Part shown: positions 1 through 6,500 of the stretch, one piece after another
Position numbering within the stretch: the stretch's first letter is position 1
Layout: each line of letters begins with the position of its first letter
NCBI GenBank assembly: GCA_039934475.1
Contig: JBDTMC010000390.1
Span: 1 to 7,434 of the forward strand
Reading direction: 5' to 3'
Source of the DNA: JBDTMC01 sp039934475
GTDB taxonomy: Bacteria > Acidobacteriota > Terriglobia > Bryobacterales > Bryobacteraceae
Length of the DNA stretch: 7,434 nucleotides
Program-made: the position numbers and the translations under genes
The notes under the pieces: generated by a model
Seen by the model: only the letters and a program-made list of their open reading frames with translations
Databases searched by the model: none
What the model was told of the DNA's origin: nothing

Positions 1-2
1 AA

Positions 3-230
3 AAGAAAGCTACTTACCAGTCTGTTTTCGGGCTTACGAGTAAACTCCCGCTAGCGCAAGCGGAGGCCAAGGCGTTGGGAAGTTCGCTGGCGGAATTCGT
101 CCGGCGCGCGATTCGGGATGCCCTTCCTGTCGAGGACAGTCCGTGGATGAAGTATGCCGGATTCGTCGAGAGTGGTGATTCCGGATCGAGCCAGTCTTTG
201 GATGACATAGTGTATGGCGCCAAGGACTGA
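3..230 (+). CDS. VapB-like (ribbon-helix-helix) antitoxin, 5' end outside window
   Basis: The reading frame is open from the left edge and ends at TGA 228-230, giving 75 visible residues. The segment KALGSSLAEFVRRAIRDAL looks like the second helix region of a CopG/ribbon-helix-helix DNA-binding fold. The C-terminal part, with PWMKYAGFVESGD followed by SQSLDDIVYGAKD, is the kind of toxin-binding tail found in antitoxins paired with PIN-domain toxins. Such antitoxins bind the toxin and repress their own promoter. The stop lies inside the start of the PIN gene (ATG at 214), which is the usual vapBC overlap. The visible N-terminal part before KALGSS is shorter and less regular than the usual strand-helix, so this gene may itself be degenerate. 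No start codon is visible in frame. The family is fairly sure; whether the protein is functional is uncertain. Confidence 0.6.
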   Translation, partial: KKATYQSVFGLTSKLPLAQAEAKALGSSLAEFVRRAIRDALPVEDSPWMKYAGFVESGDSGSSQSLDDIVYGAKD

Positions 231-380
231 AAGTTATGTGGACACTTCAGCATTCATCGCGTTCCTGGACCGGTCGGATAGCCATCATGCGCTATTTCGC
301 CGGTTGTTCTCAACGCCGCCTCTGCTGATCTCATTGACGCCCTGCCTGGGCTGACCATTCGTGGGGTGGTGTTCCGTTAG
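214..380 (+). pseudogene. Remnant of a VapC-type PIN-domain toxin gene
   Basis: From ATG 214 the frame reads 46 residues to TGA 352-354, beginning MAPRTESYVDTSAFIAFLDR and continuing SDSHHALFRRLF. The VDTSAF segment carries the first catalytic Asp of PIN-domain RNases, and spaced D/HH residues are typical of this VapC branch. PIN toxins are usually about 130-145 residues, so two thirds is missing, including the other acidic metal-binding residues. After LLIS the sequence becomes unrelated (LTPCLG, then stop). In the frame read by codons starting at 333, IDALPGLTIRGVVFR follows to TAG 378-380. This resembles a mid-PIN segment ('FIDALPGLTI'), so an internal deletion with frameshift plus loss of the C-terminus is likely. 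The start overlaps the antitoxin stop by 17 nt. A later GTG (the V of VDTS) would be an alternative start. Loss of activity is nearly certain; the exact break is inferred. Confidence 0.65.
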
Positions 381-384
381 TGGG

Positions 385-1410
385 CTAGTGTCCCGCCGCC
401 GAAATCCGCCCAATCCGCCCGCCCGACCCCGTAGCGAACCCATCGCCCTTCACCACGCTCAAAGCGTGATACCCCGCCTCCCCCCACGCCTTCCACGTCC
501 GCCCATCATCCATCGAAATGTCGCTCCCTGACGGCCCCGTGCACATTACCGTCTTGCCATCCAACCACGCCACAGCCGACCGGTATCCCCCCGGCGCACC
601 CGCCGCCACGCGCCACGTCAACCCGCCATCGTCTGTCACCACCGCCGTCCCCTCACGCTCCCCGCCTTTCTGGTAGTCGCCGCCCACTGCGACGCCGTGC
701 TTGCCGTCCCGGAACGCAACGGAGAACACACCGGCCGCGGCCCCGTCATGACGGATTGGAGTCTCAACCGCTTGCCACGTCGCCCCCCAATCGGTCGACC
801 GGAACACCCGCCCGCCCTTCACTCCGCCAGTGCCAAACCACGCGAATCCGCCCTCCGCCACCGCCAGCGATGTCCCGCTCGCCGCAAACGCGCCCTCGCC
901 TTGCCCCGCGGCCGGAGCGCCGCTCACCCTCGTCCAACTGGCGCCGCCATCCTCCGTCCCGTACAGCGTGAATGCTCCATCCACGGGGTCGCCGATCAGC
1001 ATCCCGCGCCTCGCATCCCAGAACGCGAGGCCGTCGAAGAACCCGTCCGCATCGGGATTCTGTAGGACCAGTTTCCAAGTCGCGCCGCCGTCCGTCGTGC
1101 GGTACACACGCGATGCCGCTCCCGGCCCGGCACTCATGATCACCGCCGCTCGCGCGTCAAACCCCTGCACGTCGCGAAAGTCGAGCTTCTCCGTGTCTGG
1201 AACGCTCTTGCGCTCCCACGTCTTGCCCGCGTCGGTGGTCAGCAGAACAGTGCCGTCGGCGCCGCTCACCCACGCCGTCGTAGCACTCACGGCGCTCACG
1301 CCGCGCAGGGACGTCGTAACGGGGGATATAACAGGATTGAGGACCGGGAAGGGGACTGCCGCGGCAAGCAGCAGTCCCAGTAGGAGGGCAATCAAAATAG
1401 GCCGCAGCAT
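385..1410 (-). CDS. Exported Asp-box (BNR) beta-propeller protein, Ycf48/sialidase-like fold
   Basis: This 341-residue protein starts with a basic-hydrophobic signal sequence (MLRPILIALLLGLLLAAA), so it is exported. Six Asp-box motifs (S/T-x-D-x-G-x-T/S-W) are visible: TTDAGKTW at 58-65, TTDGGATW at 105-112, TEDGGASW at 152-159, STDWGATW at 205-212, TDDGGLTW at 259-266 and SMDDGRTW at 299-306. Spacing of 40-54 residues fits the blades of a six- or seven-bladed propeller. Such folds occur in sialidases, the photosystem II factor Ycf48 and many acidobacterial proteins labelled 'oxidoreductase' or 'glycosyl hydrolase'. I see no evidence for an enzymatic role, and a scaffold or binding role is equally possible. 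It is the last gene of the minus-strand cluster, 17 nt after the preceding stop, with no strong Shine-Dalgarno, so translation may be coupled. It converges on the vapC remnant with a gap of only 4 nt. Confidence 0.85.
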   Translation of the reverse strand: MLRPILIALLLGLLLAAAVPFPVLNPVISPVTTSLRGVSAVSATTAWVSGADGTVLLTTDAGKTWERKSVPDTEKLDFRDVQGFDARAAVIMSAGPGAASRVYRTTDGGATWKLVLQNPDADGFFDGLAFWDARRGMLIGDPVDGAFTLYGTEDGGASWTRVSGAPAAGQGEGAFAASGTSLAVAEGGFAWFGTGGVKGGRVFRSTDWGATWQAVETPIRHDGAAAGVFSVAFRDGKHGVAVGGDYQKGGEREGTAVVTDDGGLTWRVAAGAPGGYRSAVAWLDGKTVMCTGPSGSDISMDDGRTWKAWGEAGYHALSVVKGDGFATGSGGRIGRISAAGH

Positions 1411-1427
1411 TATCGGCCAGTATACAG

Positions 1428-2279
1428 CTACAACTCCAACTTACCCTTCACCTGCATCTCTTTCAGGACGAACTTCGACTTCACCTGCATCGGGCCAAAT
1501 GCCGTCTCAAACGACACTTCCTTGTCTTCCGCCGTCACGGCAGACGTTCGCGGAAACAGGAACGCCGTCACCATCCCGTCGGCGCCTTGCACCGTCTCCA
1601 CACGCTCCGGAGCCACGTCGTCCTTGCCCTTGCGCTTCAGTGCCGTCATCCCACGCAACCGGTCGTTCATCTGCTTCATCCGCGCCGGGTCGGGAGAAGC
1701 TGCACCCTCCGGCCGCCGCCGCATCATCGGCATGCCGGAAACAGTAACTACGTAGTAGTCCTTTGACCACTCTGCCAACGACTTAGCTAGCGGTGACTCC
1801 AATTTACTCGCTGCTTCCATCATCGGTGACGCGCTCTCCCAGCGCACATTCACCTTTGGTGCTTCAAAGCTTCCGCCCTCTGGGCCGCCCATGCCCCTTC
1901 CGCCTGGGCCTCCCATTCCAGCACCGCCCCCGGGACCACCCATGCCACCGCCACCTGGGCCGCCCATCCCGCCGCCGCCCGGACCACCCACTCCTCCCCC
2001 GCCCGGACCGCCCATACCGCCGCCACCCGGGCCGCCCATTCCGCCTCCACCCATACCTCCGCCCGCGCCCGGATTACGCCGCCGCATCGGGCCGCCCTCA
2101 CCCCCAGGCATCTCGCCGAAGGTGGCCGTCGTCTCCTTCGCCCACGGCGATTTGGTCTCCAGTCGTCGTGCGTCCTTGTCGCTCCACTCCGACGCCGGCT
2201 TATCCTGCCAGAAGTCTCCCGCCAACACCAAGGTCGGCAAGGTAATCGCCGTCAACACGGCCGCTCTTGCGATCAACAT
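1428..2279 (-). CDS. Exported Gly/Met/Pro-repeat protein of an acidobacterial family of unknown function
   Basis: The protein has 283 residues and no function that I recognise. Residues 1-20 are a signal peptide with likely cleavage after LVLA, giving a mature start GDFWQDKP. The N-terminal part (21-50) with FWQDKPASEWSDKDARRLETK then SPWAK, and the C-terminal part with VRWESASP, YYVVTVSG, TAFLFPR and the ending VKGKLEL, resemble exported hypothetical proteins I associate with Acidobacteriota. Between them, residues 71-137 form a low-complexity stretch built on the 8-residue unit MGGPGGGG. The C-terminal half (140-283) looks folded, with alternating strands and charged residues. The gene starts 12 nt after the receptor stop, behind a strong AGGGGG ribosome site, so the two are surely co-transcribed. 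This suggests a periplasmic or secreted partner of the receptor, which is inference. The ATG at 2277-2279 is chosen because of the ribosome site and the signal peptide. Confidence 0.85.
   Translation of the reverse strand: MLIARAAVLTAITLPTLVLAGDFWQDKPASEWSDKDARRLETKSPWAKETTATFGEMPGGEGGPMRRRNPGAGGGMGGGGMGGPGGGGMGGPGGGGVGGPGGGGMGGPGGGGMGGPGGGAGMGGPGGRGMGGPEGGSFEAPKVNVRWESASPMMEAASKLESPLAKSLAEWSKDYYVVTVSGMPMMRRRPEGAASPDPARMKQMNDRLRGMTALKRKGKDDVAPERVETVQGADGMVTAFLFPRTSAVTAEDKEVSFETAFGPMQVKSKFVLKEMQVKGKLEL
1872..2069 (-). repeat. Tandem 24-bp (8-residue) Gly-Met-Pro repeat inside the exported protein
   Basis: Five directly adjacent 24-bp units can be laid out on the plus strand at 1933-1956, 1957-1980, 1981-2004, 2005-2028 and 2029-2052. 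Each encodes GGGGMGGP, with one Val in place of Met in the unit at 1981-2004. Looser units extend to about 1872 on the protein's C-terminal side (GGGAGMGGP, GGRGMGGP) and to 2069 on the N-terminal side. Units differ mainly at synonymous third positions. Confidence 0.85.
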
Positions 2280-2284
2280 TCAGA

Positions 2285-2290
2285 CCCCCT
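2285..2290 (-). promoter_or_regulatory. Ribosome binding site of the Gly/Met/Pro-repeat gene
   Basis: AGGGGG on the minus strand lies 5 nt before the ATG at 2277-2279 and just after the receptor stop (TAG 2292-2294). It fixes the start of the downstream gene and indicates independent, efficient initiation within the operon. Confidence 0.7.
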
Positions 2291-2291
2291 G

Positions 2292-5258
2292 CTAGAAGCT
2301 AAATCGTAGCTGAAAATCCAGCCGCCTGTTCGATGCCGCCGACGCCCCGCCCGGACCCATTCCGCTTGCCAGTGAGAGTGACTCGCCAAACAGAGCGCTA
2401 CTGAGGTTGCCGTTCGGTGTCGCCAGGTTTACACGGTTGAACAGGTTCCTCGCCGAAGCCGATAGCGTCAGGTTGAACCGCTTGCCCGTATTCGCTGCTC
2501 CGAACATTCCACCCGGCCCGCCGCGCCCACCACCGCCGCCCATCATCATCGGACCGCCGCGGCCGCCACCACCACCGGGTCCGCCCATCGGCCCCATCTG
2601 GTTCTGATTGCCCGAGGAACCGCTCTTCTCGCCGAAGCCCCACGTGCGGCTCACGCGCATGTTCACCGAGAATTGCCCCGGACCGCGCCCGTAGTTGCGC
2701 GGGATGATTGTGTCGCCCGGCTTCGGATTCGGGTTGAACGCGCCCCATTGGGTCACCTTGGTGCCCTCCGCTGAAGGATCGGTGGCAAACGCCGGCCGGT
2801 CGTTGAAGATGGAGTCGCCATTGCCGTCCACGCCAGTTGTGATGTTGAACGGCACTCCCGAACTCGCCGTCACAAACGGGTTGAACGTCACCTTGAACGG
2901 AGCGCTCACGCTGCCGCCCATAAACACGCGGTGCCGCACATCGAACATCGTACTGCCCCATTCGTTATGCAGGTCATAGGAACTGGCGGGGAAGCTCGAT
3001 GAGCCGTCGCTGTCGCCCTTGGCGAAGTTCAGCATGTAGAAGCCGAACAGGCTGATCCGCTTGCTGAACCGTGTGTTGAGGTTCGTAATGATCTGATTCT
3101 GGCGCATCAGGCCGGTGCTCTCGTAGAGATACAGGTTGCCCGTTGCGCCATAGGGCAGGCTGCCGTCCGCCAGCGGCGCGTTGATGTTCCGCGCGCGCAG
3201 CATGTTGGCGCCGCGAGAGAACGTGTAGGTCACCGACAACGCCGTATTCCTAGGTAGTTGCCTGTCCAGCGACAACGCCGTCTGCAGGATGTACGGAGCG
3301 CGCAGGTCGTTCGCCTTCTCGCGAATTGTCTGCGGCACCAGGTTCGCCGAGAGGTCGGCTACCGACGGAATCGTCGGATAGAAGTCCGGGTTGGGCACCA
3401 GGTATTGCTGTTGCGTCACGCCGTTGAAGCGCAGCGCCGACAGCGAGAGTGTATCGTCGATCCGATCGTAGAAGATGCCGAAGCCGGTACGCAGCACGGT
3501 CTTGGCCGACTTGTTCTTGCCACCGTCCACACCCCATGCCACCGCCACGCGCGGTGAGAAGTCCTTCCAGTCGTGGATGTTCGTCTGCGTCTCATAGCGC
3601 ACGCCGTAACTCACCGTGACGTTCGGCTTCCAGCGCCAGTCGTCTAAGGCAAACACGCCAAGGTCAGTCTGGTTGATGTTCGCCAAAGGATTGCCGCCGG
3701 CAAGGCCAAACTGCGATGCGCCGCCGCCCAGATTGCGGATCTGCGTATTCGTCAACCCCAATGATTGGAAGTACTGCGTCCGCCGGTACCGCTCAATCGA
3801 ATCGATCGACACCATTACCGGGTTGCCGCTCCCGTCGGTCACAACGTTGTTGCCGGCGTCCAGTTGCGGCGCGAGGCCGCCGGAAAACGTGTACGTGCCG
3901 CCGAAGTTGTTCGGGGATTGATCCGTCACTTTCACCACTCGCACACGCCCGCCAAATTTCCAGGCATGCGTTCCTGAGTTGAACGACGTGTTGTTCGAAA
4001 TCTCGTAGCGGTCTTGATTGTCATAGGCGTGGCCGATCTGCGACCCGCCGCCCGTGAACGCGTCCAGCACCTGTATGGTCGGGATCGAGTTGTCGGCGTT
4101 CTGATTGACGTTGCTGCGAATGAACTGAAAGCGCGTCTCGTTGATCGCGTGCGGGCTCAACACGGCAGTCTCCGTGACCTGGAATGTGTGATCCGAGTTC
4201 AGCGAGTCGTAGGCCCGCGAAGCCAGAGAGAATTGGCCGATGCCCATGTTCTGGTTATCGGTCCTCGAGTATCCGTAGCGGAACGTAAGCGTGTTCTTGT
4301 CGTTCAACTGCACGTCGAACCGTGGCACGATATGCCACCGCGATTGTGGCGTCACAATCGCCTGGCTGAACGGCGTCGCCAGGAAGTTGCTGTCCAGTAC
4401 GGTCGCGTTTACCACTGCGTTCTCATCCACACCCCGGTGCTCGATGTCGAAGTTGAAGGACGTCTTCTTCGTCACCGGACCACTGATATTGCCCATGAAC
4501 ATCTTCGATTCGTACGGCGACTTCTCTGCCACAAACGGGTTGCGTGCGTTGAATACGTTGTCGCCCGCCATCATCATGAACTGTCCGCGGAACTTGTCGG
4601 TTCCGGGCTTGGTGAATATCTCGATGCGGCCAAAGCCCAACCGGTCATACTCCGCTGAGAACGGATTTTGGTTGATGCGGATCTCGCGGATCGAGGCCTT
4701 CGGCGGCAACTGACCGCCGGAGAAGCCATCGATGAAAATCTGCCCGCCGTTCGGACCGGCACTCGGTCCGGCCAGCGCCTGCAGGTCGTCGGAGAGCTGG
4801 TCCGGATCGTCGGAGAGCGCGTCCAGATCCGTGCCCTTCAGCACCAGCGCCCCGGCGTTGTTGTTCGGGTCCACACTCACGCCGCCGGCGTCTTCCTTCA
4901 CCGTTACCTTCTGCGCTTCCATCGACACAATCATCTGCGCGTCAAGGATTTTCGAGGAGCTGACGTCGTAGTCGCCCACTTCGAAGATCGCAAAGCCCGG
5001 CTTGGTGATGCGAATGGTATAAGCGCCCGGTTTAAGATTGGCAAACGTGTATTGCCCTTGCACGTCGGTGGTCTGTCGAAGAGTGACGCCATTGCCCGTC
5101 ACAGTCACTACGGCTTCCGGCACGAACAACGCCGAAGGGTCGGTAACGCGCCCACGGAGCGTAACAAACTGCGATTGAGCCGATGCCCCCGAGGCGGCCA
5201 ACAGCACCGCGAACAGTAGAGCCAGAGAGCGAACACACTTCGAGTAACTATGTTTCAT
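2292..5258 (-). CDS. TonB-dependent outer-membrane receptor with carboxypeptidase-regulatory-like domain
   Basis: This 988-residue protein has a signal peptide (1-27, cleavage after ASGASA). A carboxypeptidase-regulatory-like beta-sandwich follows at about 33-117 (LRGRVTDPSALFVPEA, QGQYTFANLKPGAYTIRI). Next come an acidic linker (about 142-165, DDPDQLSDDLQALAG), a plug at about 170-230 (QIFIDGFSGG, INQNPFSAEYDRLGFGR, IFTKPGTDKFRG) and a long beta-barrel ending in RRLDFQLRFSF, whose final Phe is the usual barrel-assembly signal. The family imports large substrates or binds surface ligands using TonB energy; this architecture is heavily expanded in Acidobacteriota and resembles the Oar proteins of myxobacteria. 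The substrate cannot be read. A KVTVKEDA segment near 117 could serve as a TonB box but is weak evidence. Residues 888-922 form a Gly/Met/Pro/Arg-rich insertion between two late strands. The start at 5256-5258 is the third of three consecutive ATGs, 6 nt after GGAG; upstream ATG and TTG codons are too close to the ribosome site. Confidence 0.92.
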   Translation of the reverse strand: MKHSYSKCVRSLALLFAVLLAASGASAQSQFVTLRGRVTDPSALFVPEAVVTVTGNGVTLRQTTDVQGQYTFANLKPGAYTIRITKPGFAIFEVGDYDVSSSKILDAQMIVSMEAQKVTVKEDAGGVSVDPNNNAGALVLKGTDLDALSDDPDQLSDDLQALAGPSAGPNGGQIFIDGFSGGQLPPKASIREIRINQNPFSAEYDRLGFGRIEIFTKPGTDKFRGQFMMMAGDNVFNARNPFVAEKSPYESKMFMGNISGPVTKKTSFNFDIEHRGVDENAVVNATVLDSNFLATPFSQAIVTPQSRWHIVPRFDVQLNDKNTLTFRYGYSRTDNQNMGIGQFSLASRAYDSLNSDHTFQVTETAVLSPHAINETRFQFIRSNVNQNADNSIPTIQVLDAFTGGGSQIGHAYDNQDRYEISNNTSFNSGTHAWKFGGRVRVVKVTDQSPNNFGGTYTFSGGLAPQLDAGNNVVTDGSGNPVMVSIDSIERYRRTQYFQSLGLTNTQIRNLGGGASQFGLAGGNPLANINQTDLGVFALDDWRWKPNVTVSYGVRYETQTNIHDWKDFSPRVAVAWGVDGGKNKSAKTVLRTGFGIFYDRIDDTLSLSALRFNGVTQQQYLVPNPDFYPTIPSVADLSANLVPQTIREKANDLRAPYILQTALSLDRQLPRNTALSVTYTFSRGANMLRARNINAPLADGSLPYGATGNLYLYESTGLMRQNQIITNLNTRFSKRISLFGFYMLNFAKGDSDGSSSFPASSYDLHNEWGSTMFDVRHRVFMGGSVSAPFKVTFNPFVTASSGVPFNITTGVDGNGDSIFNDRPAFATDPSAEGTKVTQWGAFNPNPKPGDTIIPRNYGRGPGQFSVNMRVSRTWGFGEKSGSSGNQNQMGPMGGPGGGGGRGGPMMMGGGGGRGGPGGMFGAANTGKRFNLTLSASARNLFNRVNLATPNGNLSSALFGESLSLASGMGPGGASAASNRRLDFQLRFSF
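2493..2597 (-). repeat. Gly/Met/Pro/Arg-rich low-complexity insertion in the receptor barrel
   Basis: This codes for residues 888-922, starting MGPMGGPGGGGGRGGP and then MMMGGGGGRGGPGGMFG. It lies between the strand ending SRTWGFGE and the strand starting KRFNLTLSASARNLF. It has two imperfect halves sharing GGGGGRGGP. Composition closely matches the repeat segments of both neighbouring genes. Confidence 0.8.
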
Positions 5259-5264
5259 CATCAT

Positions 5265-5270
5265 CTCCAA
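5265..5270 (-). promoter_or_regulatory. Ribosome binding site of the receptor gene
   Basis: TTGGAG on the minus strand, with GGAG 6 nt before the ATG at 5256-5258. The string reads GGAG followed by three ATG codons, and only the third is at normal spacing. The same TTGGAG-N6-ATG arrangement occurs before the upstream DUF5666-like gene. Confidence 0.7.
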
Positions 5271-5290
5271 GAGTCGTTAAATAAATACGG

Positions 5291-6439
5291 TTATTGCATC
5301 GGAATCATGGACATCTCGCCCATGTTCCAACTGCCCATTCCCGGACCCGCACCGTTTGCGCGGCCACCGGGCTGCTGCGACTTCTGCTGCTGCATGGCGA
5401 TAATTACATCGGCGTTTGCCAGCAGCGTAATCGCTGTTATTCGGTCCGCGCTTGCGCCGCGCGTGCTGGCCACCACAATCGATTCGCCAGGCTTGATCTC
5501 AGCTAGAATTGCTTTCGGCAGGCGTTCCATCATCTGCGCCGCATCGGGCCGACGCCCGCCTCCCATACCGCCAGGACCGCCCGCCGCCGGGCCTCCCGGA
5601 GGCCTCATGCCGCCCGGTGCTCCTGCGCCGGGCATACCGCCACCCGGCATTCCGCCGCCGCCGAATGAGAACATCTTGCGCAGGTTCGAATCCGCGGTCA
5701 CTTTCACCGTAATCGGCTTATTCGTGCCCAATTCCTTGACCAGAATCTCATTGGCGTCTACGTTGACACTCGTCACAGTGCCTGCCATCGTTTGAAAGCT
5801 CCCCGTCACTACTTCTTCCGCCGTCAGCCGGGTTCCGTCTTCACTCTTGTTCCCCAGCGCCCGTAACTGATCGCCAGCCTTCACCTCAGCCAGCGTAGCG
5901 GTCTTCGCATCGGAGAACTTCACAGAATCGGGTGCATACCGCCGCATCCTGGTCTTCGCGTCCAGCGCCACTGTCAACGTGGTCGCTTCGCCGCCCATCA
6001 AGGACGGGATCTTGATCTTGATCTCATTGGCGGCTGTATCCGCTGCGACAACCAATCCGCCGACGCCCCTCTTCTGCCACTCCATCCGCTCCTGCTGCTG
6101 CTTTTGGGCGATGTCGCCGCTGCTCATCACCACCACCGACTGCGCGATGATACCGGCATTGTTCTCGGCCGGTACGCCCAACACACGCACCCGGTCGCCC
6201 ACTTGGATATCGGTAGGCTGAATCACTTGCGCCTTCGCCAAGTCCTTCTCGCCCGGAGCCACTTTCTGGATCTTTGTCTCCGGTAGGAATCCGAACGATT
6301 GCGGTTCGCCGCTGTCTGGCTTTACAGTGCCGCCTTTGGCGTCAATCGAAGTGATGATGCCTATCACGCGGCTGCGGGTAGCCGTCTGCGCCGCCAACGT
6401 AGCGGCCAGCGCGAATAGGATCAAGAAGTAACGACGCAT
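5291..6439 (-). CDS. Exported DUF5666-like protein with Gly-rich segment and Met-rich tail
   Basis: This 382-residue protein has a signal peptide (MRRYFLILFALAATLAAQ). It then shows three repeated small beta-domains of the type called DUF5666: about 24-106 (VIGIITSIDAKGGTVK, IQVGDRVRVLG, AQSVVVM), about 125-213 (GLVVAADTAANEIKIKI, VKAGDQLRALG, AEEVV) and about 218 to 348 (GTVTSVNVDANEILVKEL, IKPGESIVVAS). These are probably OB-like folds; the biochemical role is unknown. The third domain is split by a Gly/Pro/Met-rich insertion (257-297). The C-terminus (365-382) is Met-rich, with five Met in 14 residues. The true start is the ATG at 6437-6439, 6 nt behind GGAG; the frame extends four codons further to a TTG that overlaps the ribosome site. 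It precedes the receptor gene by 32 nt, so an operon is likely and a periplasmic role beside the receptor is inferred. Confidence 0.82.
   Translation of the reverse strand: MRRYFLILFALAATLAAQTATRSRVIGIITSIDAKGGTVKPDSGEPQSFGFLPETKIQKVAPGEKDLAKAQVIQPTDIQVGDRVRVLGVPAENNAGIIAQSVVVMSSGDIAQKQQQERMEWQKRGVGGLVVAADTAANEIKIKIPSLMGGEATTLTVALDAKTRMRRYAPDSVKFSDAKTATLAEVKAGDQLRALGNKSEDGTRLTAEEVVTGSFQTMAGTVTSVNVDANEILVKELGTNKPITVKVTADSNLRKMFSFGGGGMPGGGMPGAGAPGGMRPPGGPAAGGPGGMGGGRRPDAAQMMERLPKAILAEIKPGESIVVASTRGASADRITAITLLANADVIIAMQQQKSQQPGGRANGAGPGMGSWNMGEMSMIPMQ
5549..5671 (-). repeat. Gly/Pro/Met-rich low-complexity segment in the DUF5666-like protein
   Basis: This codes for residues 257-297, with GGGGMPGGGMPGAGAPGGM followed by PPGGPAAGGPGGMGGG. 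It is less regular than the 24-bp repeat at 1872-2069 but has the same composition. It interrupts the third small beta-domain, between TADSNLRKM and the helix-like DAAQMMERL. Confidence 0.8.
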
Positions 6440-6445
6440 TAATTG

Positions 6446-6451
6446 CTCCAA
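6446..6451 (-). promoter_or_regulatory. Ribosome binding site of the DUF5666-like gene
   Basis: TTGGAG on the minus strand, with GGAG 6 nt before the ATG at 6437-6439. It selects that ATG over the in-frame TTG at 6449-6451, which is part of the site itself. Confidence 0.7.
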
Positions 6452-6493
6452 ATAGAAGGATAACCGGGCTAGGGTGCCAGTGCTTTTAAGTTT

Positions 6494-6499
6494 TGTAAA
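6494..6499 (-). promoter_or_regulatory. Possible -35 element in the kinase/DUF5666 gap
   Basis: TTTACA on the minus strand is close to a sigma-70 -35 box and is the only promoter-like hexamer I see in the 68-nt gap upstream of the four-gene operon. No convincing -10 box lies 16-18 nt downstream (CACCCT is there; TATCCT is too far), so this is weak. A promoter here would let the operon be expressed separately from the kinase. Confidence 0.2.
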
Positions 6500-6500
6500 G

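Noticed and set aside
355..384. Terminator between the convergent propeller gene and the vapC remnant
   Set aside because: No stem followed by a T-tract is seen on either strand.
830..1747. Long plus-strand open frame (305 codons) opposite the propeller and repeat genes
   Set aside because: It spans two well-supported minus-strand genes and their junction, has Pro/Ser/Ala/Arg-rich composition without domains, and is explained by GC-rich third positions.
1933..2052. Regular 24-bp repeats considered as a CRISPR array
   Set aside because: The units are directly adjacent with no spacers, lie inside a coding frame and encode a constant peptide.
1872..2069. Collagen-like Gly-X-Y repeat
   Set aside because: Gly is not spaced strictly every third residue; the period is eight and Gly runs of four occur, so a collagen triple helix is not expected.
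1891..2295. Plus-strand open frame encoding a Pro-rich (PPGPPIPPPP-type) protein
   Set aside because: It is the antisense reading of the Gly-rich repeat. The minus-strand gene has a signal peptide, a ribosome site and conserved-looking ends, while this frame has none.
4014..4658. Plus-strand 214-codon open frame within the receptor gene
   Set aside because: It is Arg/Val-rich and has no recognisable motif. The opposite strand encodes an uninterrupted receptor barrel.
6455..6480. TGGCAC in the gap before the DUF5666-like gene considered as a sigma-54 promoter
   Set aside because: The required GC dinucleotide at the correct -12 spacing is missing; only half of the consensus is present.
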